64,000 nt of DNA from Bacteroidaceae bacterium (GCA_017407905.1 JAFQVS010000101.1:46830-110829), one strand, 5' to 3'. Positions 1 to 9,116 are shown, counted from the first letter of the stretch. Made by a program: numbers and translations. The notes: generated by a model not told the origin, from the letters alone.

Positions 1-1005
1 ACCGAGGCCGGCGACGCCGAGGATGGCCGCATAAAAAGCGCCGTCGGCATCGGAGCACTGCTTGCCGACGGCATAGGCGACACGGTGCGCGTCTCGCTTG
101 CCGAGGCCCCCGAGAACGAGATTCCCGTCGCCAAAGAGCTTGCCGAGTATATAGCCTCGCGCGCAGGACACCACGCAGTAGAGGGCATCGTATCGCCCCT
201 TTTTAACTACATAGAGCCCCGCCGCCGCGCCACAAAGGCCGTTGGCTGCATAGGTGGCGACAGAGTGCCCGTAGTGATAAGCGGCCACCGTGCCACGGAG
301 CAGAATCTGGCACCCGACTTTGTGGCACACAACGGCACGATAGAAGATAGCAAAGGCATCGAATTTATCACCCTGCAATACAGCGACCTTACACCCGCCC
401 TCATCGAGCAGCTCCGAGGCAGCAGCAACAGCGTCATTATCGCCCACAGCACACACAAAAACCCCGTTGGCGAGCTGCGCGCCCTTGTCCACCGCCTTAT
501 GGTCGAGGGAGTGAGCACCCCCGTCGTGATACGCCGCACATACTCCGAGAGCAGCGTCGAGAGCCTGCGCATAAAAGCCGCCGCCGACCTCGGAGTAATG
601 CTCATCGACGGCCTTGCCGACGGAGTGTGGATAGAGAACGAAGGCATCGACCACGAGCAGATAAACGCAATAGCCTTCGGCATCTTGCAGGCCACACGCA
701 CCCGCATCAGCAAGACCGAATACATAGCCTGCCCCGGATGCGGCCGTACAATGTACGACCTTCAGGGCACGCTGGCACGCATAAAAGCCGCCACCGGCCA
801 TCTGAAAGGACTAAAGATAGGTGTGATGGGCTGCATAGTGAACGGCCCCGGCGAGATGGCCGACGCCGACTACGGTTACGTGGGCGCGGCACGCGGAAAA
901 GTGAGCCTGTACCGCAAACAAGAGTGCGTCCAAAAGAATATCCCCGAGGACGAGGCCATCGAGCGCCTCCTCAAACTCATAGAGGACGACCGCAAAGAGC
1001 AGTAA
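1..1005 (+). CDS. ispG: 4-hydroxy-3-methylbut-2-en-1-yl diphosphate synthase, 3' part
   Basis: IspG (GcpE) is the [4Fe-4S] enzyme that reductively opens methylerythritol cyclodiphosphate to HMBPP in the cytosolic MEP isoprenoid pathway. The reading frame is open from base 1 (TEAGDAEDGR..), so the start lies outside the window; 334 residues are visible. The C-terminal cluster domain is clear: CPGCGRT supplies two cysteine ligands, MGCIVNGPGE the third cysteine and the conserved Glu. The length upstream of the cluster domain fits the long Bacteroidota/plant-type IspG, which carries an extra domain between the TIM barrel and the Fe-S domain. No downstream partner: the next gene is convergent. 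Identification is firm; only the 5' end is missing. Confidence 0.96.
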   Translation, partial: TEAGDAEDGRIKSAVGIGALLADGIGDTVRVSLAEAPENEIPVAKELAEYIASRAGHHAVEGIVSPLFNYIEPRRRATKAVGCIGGDRVPVVISGHRATEQNLAPDFVAHNGTIEDSKGIEFITLQYSDLTPALIEQLRGSSNSVIIAHSTHKNPVGELRALVHRLMVEGVSTPVVIRRTYSESSVESLRIKAAADLGVMLIDGLADGVWIENEGIDHEQINAIAFGILQATRTRISKTEYIACPGCGRTMYDLQGTLARIKAATGHLKGLKIGVMGCIVNGPGEMADADYGYVGAARGKVSLYRKQECVQKNIPEDEAIERLLKLIEDDRKEQ

Positions 1006-1033
1006 CCACAGCCACCGCGGCCTAAAAAAATCA

Positions 1034-1074
1034 TTTTGGTCTCTTGGGCTATATTGGCTCCCAAGAGACCAAAA
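1034..1074 (-). terminator. Perfect 15-bp hairpin terminator
   Basis: Arms 1034-1048 and 1060-1074 are exact inverted repeats (TTTTGGTCTCTTGGG) around an 11-base loop. Read on the minus strand the stem is followed by TGATTTTTTTA, so it best terminates the AT-rich minus-strand cassette. It lies between convergent genes and may also stop ispG transcripts, although a U-run is less obvious on the plus strand. Confidence 0.8.
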
Positions 1075-1095
1075 ATTATCTTTTTATAATATGCA

Positions 1096-2415
1096 CTAAA
1101 AACGGAAAACAATGGGCAGCGTGAAGCGTACACGCACAGCCTTCCCTGCCGCTCTACCGGGATTCCATTTAGGCATAGTCTTAACCAGTCGAACAGCCTC
1201 TTTATCAAGGAGTTCGTCGCCCGAGCTCCTCATAACTTCTACATCCTGAATTGAACCGTCGGTGTTAACCACAAAGTTTACGTATGTCTTACCCTGTGAG
1301 TTGTTGTCGCGGCTGATACGGGGGTAGTTGATGTTGTCTCGCAGATATTTCATAAGCGCCGACATACCACCGGGAAATTCAGGTTGCTGCTCTACTACTT
1401 GATAAATAGTTTCATCAGAAGAGATTGTCTCCACTTGTGTATTATCCTCGGTGCCCATATTATCAGAAACACTCTCGCAGCTAACCTTATCCTCGGACTG
1501 CACACTGTTTTCTTGTTCTTTAATTTCAATCTCCGGCTGCTTCTGAGTTTTGTATGAGGGATTTAATGGCTTTTCTTTTGGTGCAGAGAACTTTTCCTCT
1601 TTATTTATCTCAGGAACAGGCATTGTTCTCATAATAACTTTATCGGAACCCTTATCATTGCCTTTACTCCGCTTTATCTTTTGTGTTAGTAATACCTTAT
1701 CACCAAAAACGCCACTTTTTATTGCTTCGTCAAGTTTTTCTTTTGCGTTCTCTACGTCCGTTTTAGACAAAGAAATACTATAAGTATTATTTCCGAACAA
1801 GCTATAGTCAGTTCTTTCTATAACCAAATTATCTTTATATAACGAGATAATACTTTTCGCAAAATCCAAATTCCTAATATTTATGGCTTTATTCAATAAT
1901 ATATCGCATTTTCTATTAAATCTTATAATTTCATCTTCGCACCTTTTATTTTCTTTATATACGTGGTCGTTAGTATTCCAGCTTTGAAATTCTCCCAAAT
2001 GAGGCGAATAATCCAAGTTGAAATTATACATAACAGAGATAATCCTACTCAGGCTCTCTTCGTCGCCCAAATTCAACAGATAAGATGTCTCAGCATCTAA
2101 TAAATCAAATTTTTTTATAAGATACTCACTATGTACATAATCACCACGATCTTTATCATGAAATAGACAAGTTTCTTCTTCCGATAAGTAATCATCTTTT
2201 TTCATTCTGGCGAGCCATCTATGTGCTTCCTCAAAATTATATTTATTAATACAATCATCAATCACTGAAGATATATTAAAAGTTAAGCTATAAAGTGAGA
2301 TAATAATTGCACCCAATGAAATCAATCTAATAACTCCTTTAAAGTTTACAAGAATTACACAAATTATCAAAATCCACCAAAAGTAGAAATTAAATAAATA
2401 CAATATTTCGTTCAT
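1096..2415 (-). CDS. TonB C-terminal-domain membrane protein
   Basis: A 439-residue protein with two hydrophobic segments at the N-terminus (about 8-25 and 28-46), a long soluble middle part without recognised domain (about 50-280), a charged Pro/Glu/Lys-rich stretch (about 265-330) and a C-terminal TonB domain (about 340-439). The TonB domain shows FPGGMSALMKYL, the INYP motif, VNFVVNTDGSI and a W-x-PGR-x-G segment typical of Bacteroidota energy transducers. It may couple inner-membrane energy to an outer-membrane partner, but no ExbB/ExbD is nearby, and such domains also occur in signalling or periplasmic proteins. The gene is AT-rich and starts 6 bases after the stop of the upstream lipoprotein gene, so they are probably cotranscribed. 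The domain is sure, the role is not. Confidence 0.85.
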   Translation of the reverse strand: MNEILYLFNFYFWWILIICVILVNFKGVIRLISLGAIIISLYSLTFNISSVIDDCINKYNFEEAHRWLARMKKDDYLSEEETCLFHDKDRGDYVHSEYLIKKFDLLDAETSYLLNLGDEESLSRIISVMYNFNLDYSPHLGEFQSWNTNDHVYKENKRCEDEIIRFNRKCDILLNKAINIRNLDFAKSIISLYKDNLVIERTDYSLFGNNTYSISLSKTDVENAKEKLDEAIKSGVFGDKVLLTQKIKRSKGNDKGSDKVIMRTMPVPEINKEEKFSAPKEKPLNPSYKTQKQPEIEIKEQENSVQSEDKVSCESVSDNMGTEDNTQVETISSDETIYQVVEQQPEFPGGMSALMKYLRDNINYPRISRDNNSQGKTYVNFVVNTDGSIQDVEVMRSSGDELLDKEAVRLVKTMPKWNPGRAAGKAVRVRFTLPIVFRF

Positions 2416-2421
2416 AGTCTA

Positions 2422-3618
2422 TTAGATAAATAAGTCCAACATTTCGCATACACCTAATTGTACCACTTCACCAAGAACATTCATAAAAGGGCCACCACCA
2501 AAAGTTTCACCAATTAAACCAGCTAAACTAAAGCCAGGAGTTTCCTTATCACTTGATTGGCTAATGGCAGAATCAATTCTATATTTTTCAATCATAGCTT
2601 GATTAGTCTCAATTTGCAGTTGGAGCTCCAACTTTTGGCAGGCTAATTGTTCTTTCTCAATAAAACGTTGATGAGCTATAGCCTCTTTTTCCTCTTGTTT
2701 TAGATTTCTTATGTATAAGTCAAAAACTTTTTGACCTTCTACTTTCTCTGAGCATCCTATTGGTATCAAACTTAAATATGCATAAGCATCTGGATTATAA
2801 TGCTTACCGCCAATTGCTATGGAATGTTTAAGAGCTTCCAAATTCTTTATTGCATTTTGTTCTTGCAATTTTCTTGAAATAACACTTATCTGTTGTTCTG
2901 CGTAAGTAAAGCAAGCCTCAGCTTCTTTTGGAGCAGATTTTAATAGGCACAATGCTTGTGAATACTTTTTTAAAGCGACAAGGGATTCAACTAATGATAT
3001 AAAAGTCCGGCTGTTTTTGTTATACCAGGAAATAATTTTCTCGTTAGATGCTTTTATCATCATTTGTATCTCTGTGTTATTAGAGATTGCATATATTGCA
3101 TTAATAGCAGTAGCTTCAGGAGAATTACCGATACCCATAATTTCCATTCTGTAAGACCCATACAAATCTCCATTTATCATATTTCCCACATATAAATTAA
3201 TATCATAATTTGTATAGACTTGCTGAGGAATAGTAGTCGTAATTCCTTCATTTATAGGCGTCATTGTCATTGCTAAAGCAAAAATAGGATCACCGCCGAC
3301 ACAACCTATTCCATTTTCCGCAAGGATCTTCATCATTTTGGACATAGCATAGCTAGAAACATTCTGAGTAATCCTTTCAGTTGGCTTAGGCACAAGAATG
3401 GAAAGATTTATACTATTATTAAATAAAAGAGAGTCTAAGGAAAGTAGTTCGGTCCTTTTTGCCTGAATCGCCCTTTGTCTTTCCTCGCTTGTCAATTTAC
3501 TTTCTTGCGCTTCAGGTCTAAAATATACACTATTGCTTTTCTTGCTATTAGAACAAGCCCCTAAAAACAATGTAGTAAAAAAGAATATTAGAATTGAATT
3601 TAAAGCAATATTTTTCAT
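2422..3618 (-). CDS. Putative lipoprotein of unknown function
   Basis: 398 residues beginning with a lipoprotein signal (hydrophobic run then FLGAC, Cys about 22). Residues about 58-180 form a conserved-looking globular part (segments such as ENGIGCVGGD and YVGNMINGDLYGSY). A Glu/Gln/Lys-rich, probably coiled-coil section (about 240-350) follows, then a hydrophobic Gly-rich C-terminus (GLIGETFGGGPFMNVLG). I do not recognise the family. It sits 1 base after the upstream lipoprotein gene and 6 bases before the TonB-domain gene, so the three form a tight operon and may act together in the envelope. Base composition is strongly AT-rich compared with the flanks. Confidence 0.7.
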   Translation of the reverse strand: MKNIALNSILIFFFTTLFLGACSNSKKSNSVYFRPEAQESKLTSEERQRAIQAKRTELLSLDSLLFNNSINLSILVPKPTERITQNVSSYAMSKMMKILAENGIGCVGGDPIFALAMTMTPINEGITTTIPQQVYTNYDINLYVGNMINGDLYGSYRMEIMGIGNSPEATAINAIYAISNNTEIQMMIKASNEKIISWYNKNSRTFISLVESLVALKKYSQALCLLKSAPKEAEACFTYAEQQISVISRKLQEQNAIKNLEALKHSIAIGGKHYNPDAYAYLSLIPIGCSEKVEGQKVFDLYIRNLKQEEKEAIAHQRFIEKEQLACQKLELQLQIETNQAMIEKYRIDSAISQSSDKETPGFSLAGLIGETFGGGPFMNVLGEVVQLGVCEMLDLFI

Positions 3619-3619
3619 A

Positions 3620-4618
3620 TTACATACCTTTAATTGTTATTAACACATAACCCAATCCTTGTGTCTTATTTATTGTTCTTACACCAAGATTCTTTCTAAT
3701 ATTTTTGCTAAATTCTCGTCCCCAATCATATGCACTAAATTGGGTACCATCTTTGTTTACAGTCTTTATACGAACATTTTCAAAATATAATTCTTTATTT
3801 GTATTTCTTTGAAGTTTATAAGTCCCTTTTCTAGTATTAACTTTCATATAATCTATAATCCAATCCGTATAAGTATCCCCTTCAATACTTTCATCTGCAA
3901 GATTGATATTAGAGTTTTTTTCTACTGCTATTCGAACTGTAATTTCTCTGCCTTTATATACTACATCAGAGAAATATTTCTGAATTTCTGATGAAAGTTT
4001 CCCCAGATTGTATGAAGATGATTGCTTGAGGTTTTCTATTAGGTTGTTGCCTTTTGACTTATCAGATATTATAGAAGAAAACACTTTATTTGTATACGCA
4101 TCAATAGCATTTAGCGTGTATTTCAAGTCTTTTTCTAGATTGTTACTATTGGCATTGTAATTATAATCATAATCAAACTCTATAATAATATCTGGAGATA
4201 CAGTGGTTAGCAACAATGTTTTAGCATCTTTTTCTAATCCATCAGCCATATCTAGTTCCACATTCTTACTTATTGATTTTAAAGATTGTTCTAGGTCTGT
4301 TAATGGATAATCCATCTTGATGAAATAATCTTGAATAACAGAAATGAAAGCTTTTGAATCTTTGTTACCATATAGAAATTGGGCGTAATTTCTAATAACT
4401 GACTGCCCATTGCTATTTAAGGCCTTGCTCTTGTTAAGCAGATTATCGCTAGGTATAATCATAATCGTAGGCAAACTTTGTTCTATTACGTTTACCTCAG
4501 TTTCCTCATAATCCTGTTCTGGCAAAGAATAACTAGTCAGTTTACCTTGGTTTCCTCCAGAACATGAAACAAATAAAGAATAAGCAGCTATTAAGCTTAG
4601 ATTTAATATTTTTCCCAT
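3620..4618 (-). CDS. Putative lipoprotein, DUF6175-like
   Basis: 332 residues with a lipoprotein signal (LFVSCSGG, Cys about 19). After a linker comes a domain starting TIMIIPSDNLL, then MDYPLTDLEQSLKS and SPDIIIEFDYDY. This pattern (IMIxPSD.., a FPLxxLExxLK-like helix, then an xDIIxxxxW/D strand) resembles the Bacteroidota DUF6175 family as I remember it; a profile search would confirm. No function is known. First gene of the three-gene operon with the lipoprotein and TonB-domain genes downstream. AT-rich. The DUF assignment is tentative; export as a lipoprotein is well supported by the N-terminus. Confidence 0.65.
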   Translation of the reverse strand: MGKILNLSLIAAYSLFVSCSGGNQGKLTSYSLPEQDYEETEVNVIEQSLPTIMIIPSDNLLNKSKALNSNGQSVIRNYAQFLYGNKDSKAFISVIQDYFIKMDYPLTDLEQSLKSISKNVELDMADGLEKDAKTLLLTTVSPDIIIEFDYDYNYNANSNNLEKDLKYTLNAIDAYTNKVFSSIISDKSKGNNLIENLKQSSSYNLGKLSSEIQKYFSDVVYKGREITVRIAVEKNSNINLADESIEGDTYTDWIIDYMKVNTRKGTYKLQRNTNKELYFENVRIKTVNKDGTQFSAYDWGREFSKNIRKNLGVRTINKTQGLGYVLITIKGM

Positions 4619-4782
4619 AAACCATTATTTGATTTAATAATACGTCGGTTTAATATGACTATAATCCGTTAATTACAATCGTAATATTCGATATAAACAT
4701 TTTATTCGTTCTTAAAATCATTAGTGCCCCATAAAACTTAATGACACTAATGCTATTCTGATTTTAATAAAAACAATAGTTG

Positions 4783-5445
4783 CTATATCTCTTCCTTATC
4801 GCAGTTTGTCTTTAAAAATAAACAAAGATTATTATATGACCTATAATACCCATAAATTATTGCAATTGCTATCGGAGTATATATTAAGAGTACAACAAAC
4901 GATACAGCATTACTAGAATCATCCGATGATAGTAACTTTAAAAAGTTCGAAGTTCCGAGGGAAAGGAAAAATAATCCTAAAAGCAATACACAAAAGGTTA
5001 TGAGTGCCGAAATTTTAATTAACTTCTCATTATTTTGATTTTTAAAAAGTAACTTCCAAATGTTTACAATCCAAATAATGCAACAAATAAATGCAATAAT
5101 AGATAGAAGTTTTGCAAGATCACCAAAAGCAAATGCAGCTCCAATCTCGGATGAACGCGATACTATTTCATCGGACATATAGCCACTATTTTGCGCAATT
5201 TGTGAAATAGCGTGAATATCTTCTCCCAAATAAGGAGTATATGTAGATATATATCGCAAGCTATCTATTCTCGTAAGTGTCTGATTTACAAATTCATCAC
5301 TTTGCTCGAATAAACCATAACATAAAAATAACGAAAATAACGGTATAAATATCACACCGTTTACTTTACCTTTAAGTACGGGACGCTTGCTTATAACAAA
5401 ATAACGTACTAAGAAAAATGCAACAATAAATAACAATAATCTCAT
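4783..5445 (-). CDS. Membrane protein of unknown function
   Basis: 220 residues from the ATG at 5445. An upstream in-frame ATG at 5490 would add a non-hydrophobic leader; the later start puts a membrane helix (LLLFIVAFFLVRYFV) at the very N-terminus, as expected. Hydrophobic segments lie at about 2-15, 28-43, 95-115, 125-145 and 165-185. The loop between segments 2 and 3 is polar and could face the periplasm. I see no known motif. It is 164 bases upstream of the DUF6175-like gene on the same strand, with the same AT-rich composition, so it probably belongs to the same acquired cassette though perhaps not the same transcript. Confidence 0.6.
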   Translation of the reverse strand: MRLLLFIVAFFLVRYFVISKRPVLKGKVNGVIFIPLFSLFLCYGLFEQSDEFVNQTLTRIDSLRYISTYTPYLGEDIHAISQIAQNSGYMSDEIVSRSSEIGAAFAFGDLAKLLSIIAFICCIIWIVNIWKLLFKNQNNEKLIKISALITFCVLLLGLFFLSLGTSNFLKLLSSDDSSNAVSFVVLLIYTPIAIAIIYGYYRSYNNLCLFLKTNCDKEEI

Positions 5446-5630
5446 AGTGATTTTACTTTCTAGCGCCAAGCAAGCCTCGAATCTTGGCAATTAACAAATA
5501 GGGTATAAAACAAAAGAAAGACGTGAGACTTATCGCCTTACGCCCATCAATCTGAAGGTATCGCCAAACACCGTAACGGAAATGAACATAGAAGAAACAA
5601 TACTCCCACGCCGTGAATATATACGCATTG

Positions 5631-5653
5631 GTTGTGCGTAGAACACGCACAAC
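5631..5653. repeat. 9-bp inverted repeat hairpin
   Basis: GTTGTGCGT (5631-5639) and ACGCACAAC (5645-5653) are exact inverted repeats around a 5-base loop. There is no U-run, so it is not an obvious terminator. It lies about 190 bases upstream of the minus-strand membrane-protein gene and could be part of its leader or an operator. Confidence 0.5.
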
Positions 5654-5951
5654 GGTATATACACAGAATGAGCATTGATTGTTCTTGCCCTCCGTTTAAA
5701 TTTGGCGATTTTTACAGATTTGGACTTAAAACAAAATGCTTTCTTTATGTCAATGGATTTCTCCCCACTGACACGGCAAAAATAGTACAAACAAATGAAA
5801 TACAAAATAATTTCGCAGTTTAAATGCGTGCTCTTTTTATTTTGCTCTTTATATTTTTACTCCGACAACTATATTTGTTTTCACAATCAATGCTCATCGG
5901 GGATATTGTCTCTTCTTGCTATAAGAGATTCAGGCCTTGCAATTATTACAA

Positions 5952-6003
5952 AATCAATCTCCACTTTAAAGTTTATTTCACAACTTTAAAGTGGAGATTG
6001 ATT
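5952..6003 (-). terminator. Perfect 21-bp inverted repeat, likely terminator of the DUF4369 gene
   Basis: Arms 5952-5972 and 5983-6003 are exact inverted repeats with a 10-base loop. Each arm contains the self-complementary decamer ACTTTAAAGT. It starts 26 bases after the stop of the minus-strand gene at 6030; on that strand the stem is followed by TTGTAATAATT. The length and perfection are unusual for a simple terminator. Confidence 0.6.
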
Positions 6004-6029
6004 CGGGGTTGGGAGGGCAATCGCCCGCG

Positions 6030-6728
6030 TTACTTCTGCATACGTTGCATATTCTCCTCGGCAGCGGCGACGAACATTTTCACAAAATGATTATCCTTGA
6101 AACTCTGCGGAGCGTCGGCAAGAATGCCCTCGACCTGCTTGGTCATTAGCGGGTAAGGCATTGCGCTACACAATAGCTGAAAGATGCAAGGCCCCAGCAC
6201 AGTGTTATAATGGTCGCGTATTGTTTTTTCGACAAAGAGGTTCATTGAGTCGCCCACGGCGGCAATTGCCTCGCGCACCTCGGCCGCGGCACTCTCGGCA
6301 GTGTGGCCGTCGAGGATGAGCGCTGTCTCGCGACGCTCAATCTCCATTATGCGACGCTCGAAAACATCTTTATCCTCGATGAATCGGGACAATTGGTCGT
6401 TCAGATTGGTGCCGCTGACGTTGGCGTCGCGCATTGATAAATTGACGACAATATCGCCGCTCTCGATGATAACGGGCATTATGGCCTCCTCGCCGATAAA
6501 GAGCGACGTGAGGAAGGGAGCATCAACCTCGCCACTCATCTCGAAGCAGCCGTGCAGAATGTCGCACGAATCGACCGTGTGCCACACGCCGCCGCTATCA
6601 ACCTTGATATATGCCTGCTCGCCATTATAAAAGCCGTCGGTGCTGCCTTTGAGGCTGTATTTTCCCAAGCACGAGGCCAATAAAGGCACTAATGCCGCAA
6701 AAAGAGAGTATTTCAGTAGTTTGTACAT
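6030..6728 (-). CDS. DUF4369-type lipoprotein
   Basis: 232 residues with a lipoprotein signal (LVPLLASCLG, Cys about 20). Residues about 25-125 look like DUF4369 (GxYxLKGxxDGFYNGEQAYI.., a Cys-containing HGCFEMSGEV segment and GDIVVNLS), the small beta-domain usually found at the N-terminus of Bacteroidota thioredoxin/AhpC-like lipoproteins. Here the C-terminal half is helical (about 130-232) and contains no CxxC thioredoxin motif, so the redox domain is absent. Envelope location is likely; function unknown. Monocistronic: a long hairpin follows and the next upstream gene is divergent. GC content returns to the window norm here. Confidence 0.75.
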   Translation of the reverse strand: MYKLLKYSLFAALVPLLASCLGKYSLKGSTDGFYNGEQAYIKVDSGGVWHTVDSCDILHGCFEMSGEVDAPFLTSLFIGEEAIMPVIIESGDIVVNLSMRDANVSGTNLNDQLSRFIEDKDVFERRIMEIERRETALILDGHTAESAAAEVREAIAAVGDSMNLFVEKTIRDHYNTVLGPCIFQLLCSAMPYPLMTKQVEGILADAPQSFKDNHFVKMFVAAAEENMQRMQK

Positions 6729-6916
6729 ATCTTTTGTGTTTCCGAGCGCTAATATAAACAGTAAAGCGGCAATTTTCCAAATTGTGCAGCTACATTTACT
6801 CTTAAATTATGAAGTTATAACATTTTACAACACTTTCGAGGAGCGCGGGGGAAGATTTTTCCTCCCTCGGCACGACTTTTTTGCCACCCGCTTGCGAGTA
6901 TCAACATTTTTTAATG

Positions 6917-6924
6917 TATCTTCG
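6917..6924 (+). promoter_or_regulatory. -7 promoter box of the S46 peptidase gene
   Basis: TATCTTCG matches the Bacteroidota -7 consensus TAnnTTTG with one change, the same variant seen before purH, cysS and the ftsB-like gene in this window. It is 34 bases upstream of the ATG at 6959. Confidence 0.55.
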
Positions 6925-6958
6925 CGAATTATTCATAAATACATTAAACTAATAGAAT

Positions 6959-9094
6959 ATGAAGAAATTTTTCTTTTCGTTGATTGCAGCCCTTATGATA
7001 CTGCCCGCACAGGTTAAGGCCGACGAGGGTATGTGGTTGCTGCAACTTATGCGCAGTCAGAATCTTGAAGACCGTATGCGCGAGCTTGGCCTTGAAATTT
7101 CGGCCGATGACATTTACTCGCCCGATGCCCCCTCGCTCAAGGATGCCATCGGTATTTTCGGTGGTGGCTGCACAGGTGAGATTGTATCGCCCAACGGCCT
7201 CATCTTCACCAACCACCACTGCGGATACAGCTACATTCAGCAGCTGAGTACAGTGGAGCACAACTACCTTAAGGATGGTTTCTGGTCGAAGAGTTATGCC
7301 GAGGAGCTTCCCTGCGAGGACATCAGCTTTACTTTTGTCGTAAAAATCAAAGACGTTACCGACGAGATTAACAACCGCATTGCCGACGGTCGTATGAGCG
7401 AGCAAGAGAGTTTCTCGGCCTCGAAACTGCGCGGCATAGGACAGGAGCTTTTTGCCGCCGACAACAGCATCGAGAATAAAAAGTATCTATACGCCGAGCT
7501 CAAGCCCTATTTCGAGGGCAACAAGTACTACCTTGTTTATTACAAGCGTTACACCGACGTACGCCTCGTAGCCACCCCTCCCTCGTCAATAGGTAAGTTC
7601 GGTGGCGAGACAGACAATTGGATGTGGCCCCGCCACACGGGCGACTTTTCGGTGTTCCGCGTCTATGGCGACGAGAATGGCAATCCCGCTGCATACAACA
7701 AGAGCAACAAGCCTCTGAGCACCCCCAAGCACCTCGCAATATCGCTTGCAGGACAGGAGGTTGGCGACTATGCAATGATTATGGGATTCCCCGGCAGCAC
7801 ATCACGCTTCCTAACGGGCGGCGAGGTTAGGAGCCGTATGTACAACAGCAACGAGCCTCGCATTGCAATGCGCGACGCAGCCCTGAAAGTAATACGCGAG
7901 GAGATGGCCAAGAGCGAAGAGGCCACCATACAATATGCCAACAAATTGGCCCGCATAAGCAACTATTGGAAAAACTCAATAGGTATGAACAAGGCCATCG
8001 TTGACAATAAGGTTGTCGAGAAGAAATTGGCCGGCGAGGTAAAATTCAAGGAGTTTGCACAGAGCGTGGGCAACAGCGAGTATGCACAGGTGGTGGATAG
8101 GATTAACGCCACAGTCGAGGAGAATGCCCGTATGCTGTACCTTATGACACTCACAAGCGAGTTGATAATGAACACCGAGTTCATTTATCGCAACCTTTCG
8201 AGCGGCAACAAAGAGCTTCTGAGCACCCCCGAGCGTCTGAGCGGAATATACGAGTGGCTGCACGACCGCGACTACAATCACGAGATTGACCGTCGAATAG
8301 CAAAGGCAACCCTCCCCCTCTACATCTCACTGACAAAGCCCGAGGAGCGCGGCGATTATCTGAACCAGATTGAGAAGAAGTACAAAGGCAATTGGGAAAA
8401 ATATATCGACTATGTTTACGACAACTCAATCCTTAGCAACAAGAAGAATTTCGACAAATTCATAAAAAAGCCCGAGCTCAAGAAACTTGAGAAAGACCCC
8501 GCTTATCAGTTGCGTAACGCAATTTTCGACATTTATACGCAGCTCGTGGGCCGGAATGCCACCTACTCGGCTACAATCAACCCGCTGCACAAGACCTATC
8601 TTAAGGGCCTCTTGGAAATGGCAGCCGGAAAGCCCGTTGCCCCCGATGCCAACTTTACGATGCGTCTGACATTCGGCAGCGTGAAGCCCTACGAGCCCCG
8701 CGACGGCGTTACATACAACCACTACACAACCCTCAAGGGAGTGATGGAGAAGGAGAATCCCGAGAACAGCGAGTTTATTGTGCCCGCACGCCTAAAGGAG
8801 CTTTACAACAGAAAGGATTATGGAGAGTATGCGCTGCCCAACGGCGAGCTTCCCGTGGCATTCCTCACAACAAACGATATTACCGGCGGAAACAGCGGCA
8901 GCGGCGTGCTCAATGCTCGCGGCGAGCTCATTGGCTTGGCATTCGACGGCAATTGGGAGTCGCTCAGTGGCGATATTACCTTTGACGATAATCTGCAACG
9001 CTGCATAAACGTCGATATTCGTTACGTGCTGTTTGTGATTGATAAATTCGGCGGTTGCAAGCGCATTATCGACGAGCTTACTATCGTAAAATAG
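6959..9094 (+). CDS. dpp7: S46 family dipeptidyl-peptidase, DPP7 type
   Basis: 711 residues, the usual length of the S46 family (DPP7/DPP11, about 710-720). These periplasmic serine exopeptidases release dipeptides from oligopeptides and feed amino-acid fermentation. A signal peptide ends at about residue 21 (VKA/DEG). The chymotrypsin-like triad is visible: His87 in TNHHCGYS, Asp229 in HTGDFS (142 residues later, as in Porphyromonas DPP11) and Ser646 in GGNSGSG. Eighteen residues after the serine is Gly664 (in FDGNW), where DPP11 has the Arg that selects acidic P1 residues, so DPP7-like hydrophobic P1 preference is inferred. Own promoter and strong terminator: a single-gene unit. Confidence 0.93.
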   Translation: MKKFFFSLIAALMILPAQVKADEGMWLLQLMRSQNLEDRMRELGLEISADDIYSPDAPSLKDAIGIFGGGCTGEIVSPNGLIFTNHHCGYSYIQQLSTVEHNYLKDGFWSKSYAEELPCEDISFTFVVKIKDVTDEINNRIADGRMSEQESFSASKLRGIGQELFAADNSIENKKYLYAELKPYFEGNKYYLVYYKRYTDVRLVATPPSSIGKFGGETDNWMWPRHTGDFSVFRVYGDENGNPAAYNKSNKPLSTPKHLAISLAGQEVGDYAMIMGFPGSTSRFLTGGEVRSRMYNSNEPRIAMRDAALKVIREEMAKSEEATIQYANKLARISNYWKNSIGMNKAIVDNKVVEKKLAGEVKFKEFAQSVGNSEYAQVVDRINATVEENARMLYLMTLTSELIMNTEFIYRNLSSGNKELLSTPERLSGIYEWLHDRDYNHEIDRRIAKATLPLYISLTKPEERGDYLNQIEKKYKGNWEKYIDYVYDNSILSNKKNFDKFIKKPELKKLEKDPAYQLRNAIFDIYTQLVGRNATYSATINPLHKTYLKGLLEMAAGKPVAPDANFTMRLTFGSVKPYEPRDGVTYNHYTTLKGVMEKENPENSEFIVPARLKELYNRKDYGEYALPNGELPVAFLTTNDITGGNSGSGVLNARGELIGLAFDGNWESLSGDITFDDNLQRCINVDIRYVLFVIDKFGGCKRIIDELTIVK

Positions 9095-9116
9095 GCCTCA
9101 TCGACCATACCAAACA

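Larger units (their letters stand above)
5446..6029. other. 584-bp stretch without a convincing gene, two hairpins
   Basis: Only short overlapping open frames occur here (minus strand, 65 and 91 codons in different frames, no homology I can name), and none has a good start context or neighbour. A 9-bp hairpin (5631-5653) and a perfect 21-bp inverted repeat (5952-6003) are embedded. Composition remains AT-rich up to about 6000 and changes abruptly at the DUF4369 gene, so this may be the leader of the minus-strand cassette plus the junction of an acquired segment. Confidence 0.5.
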
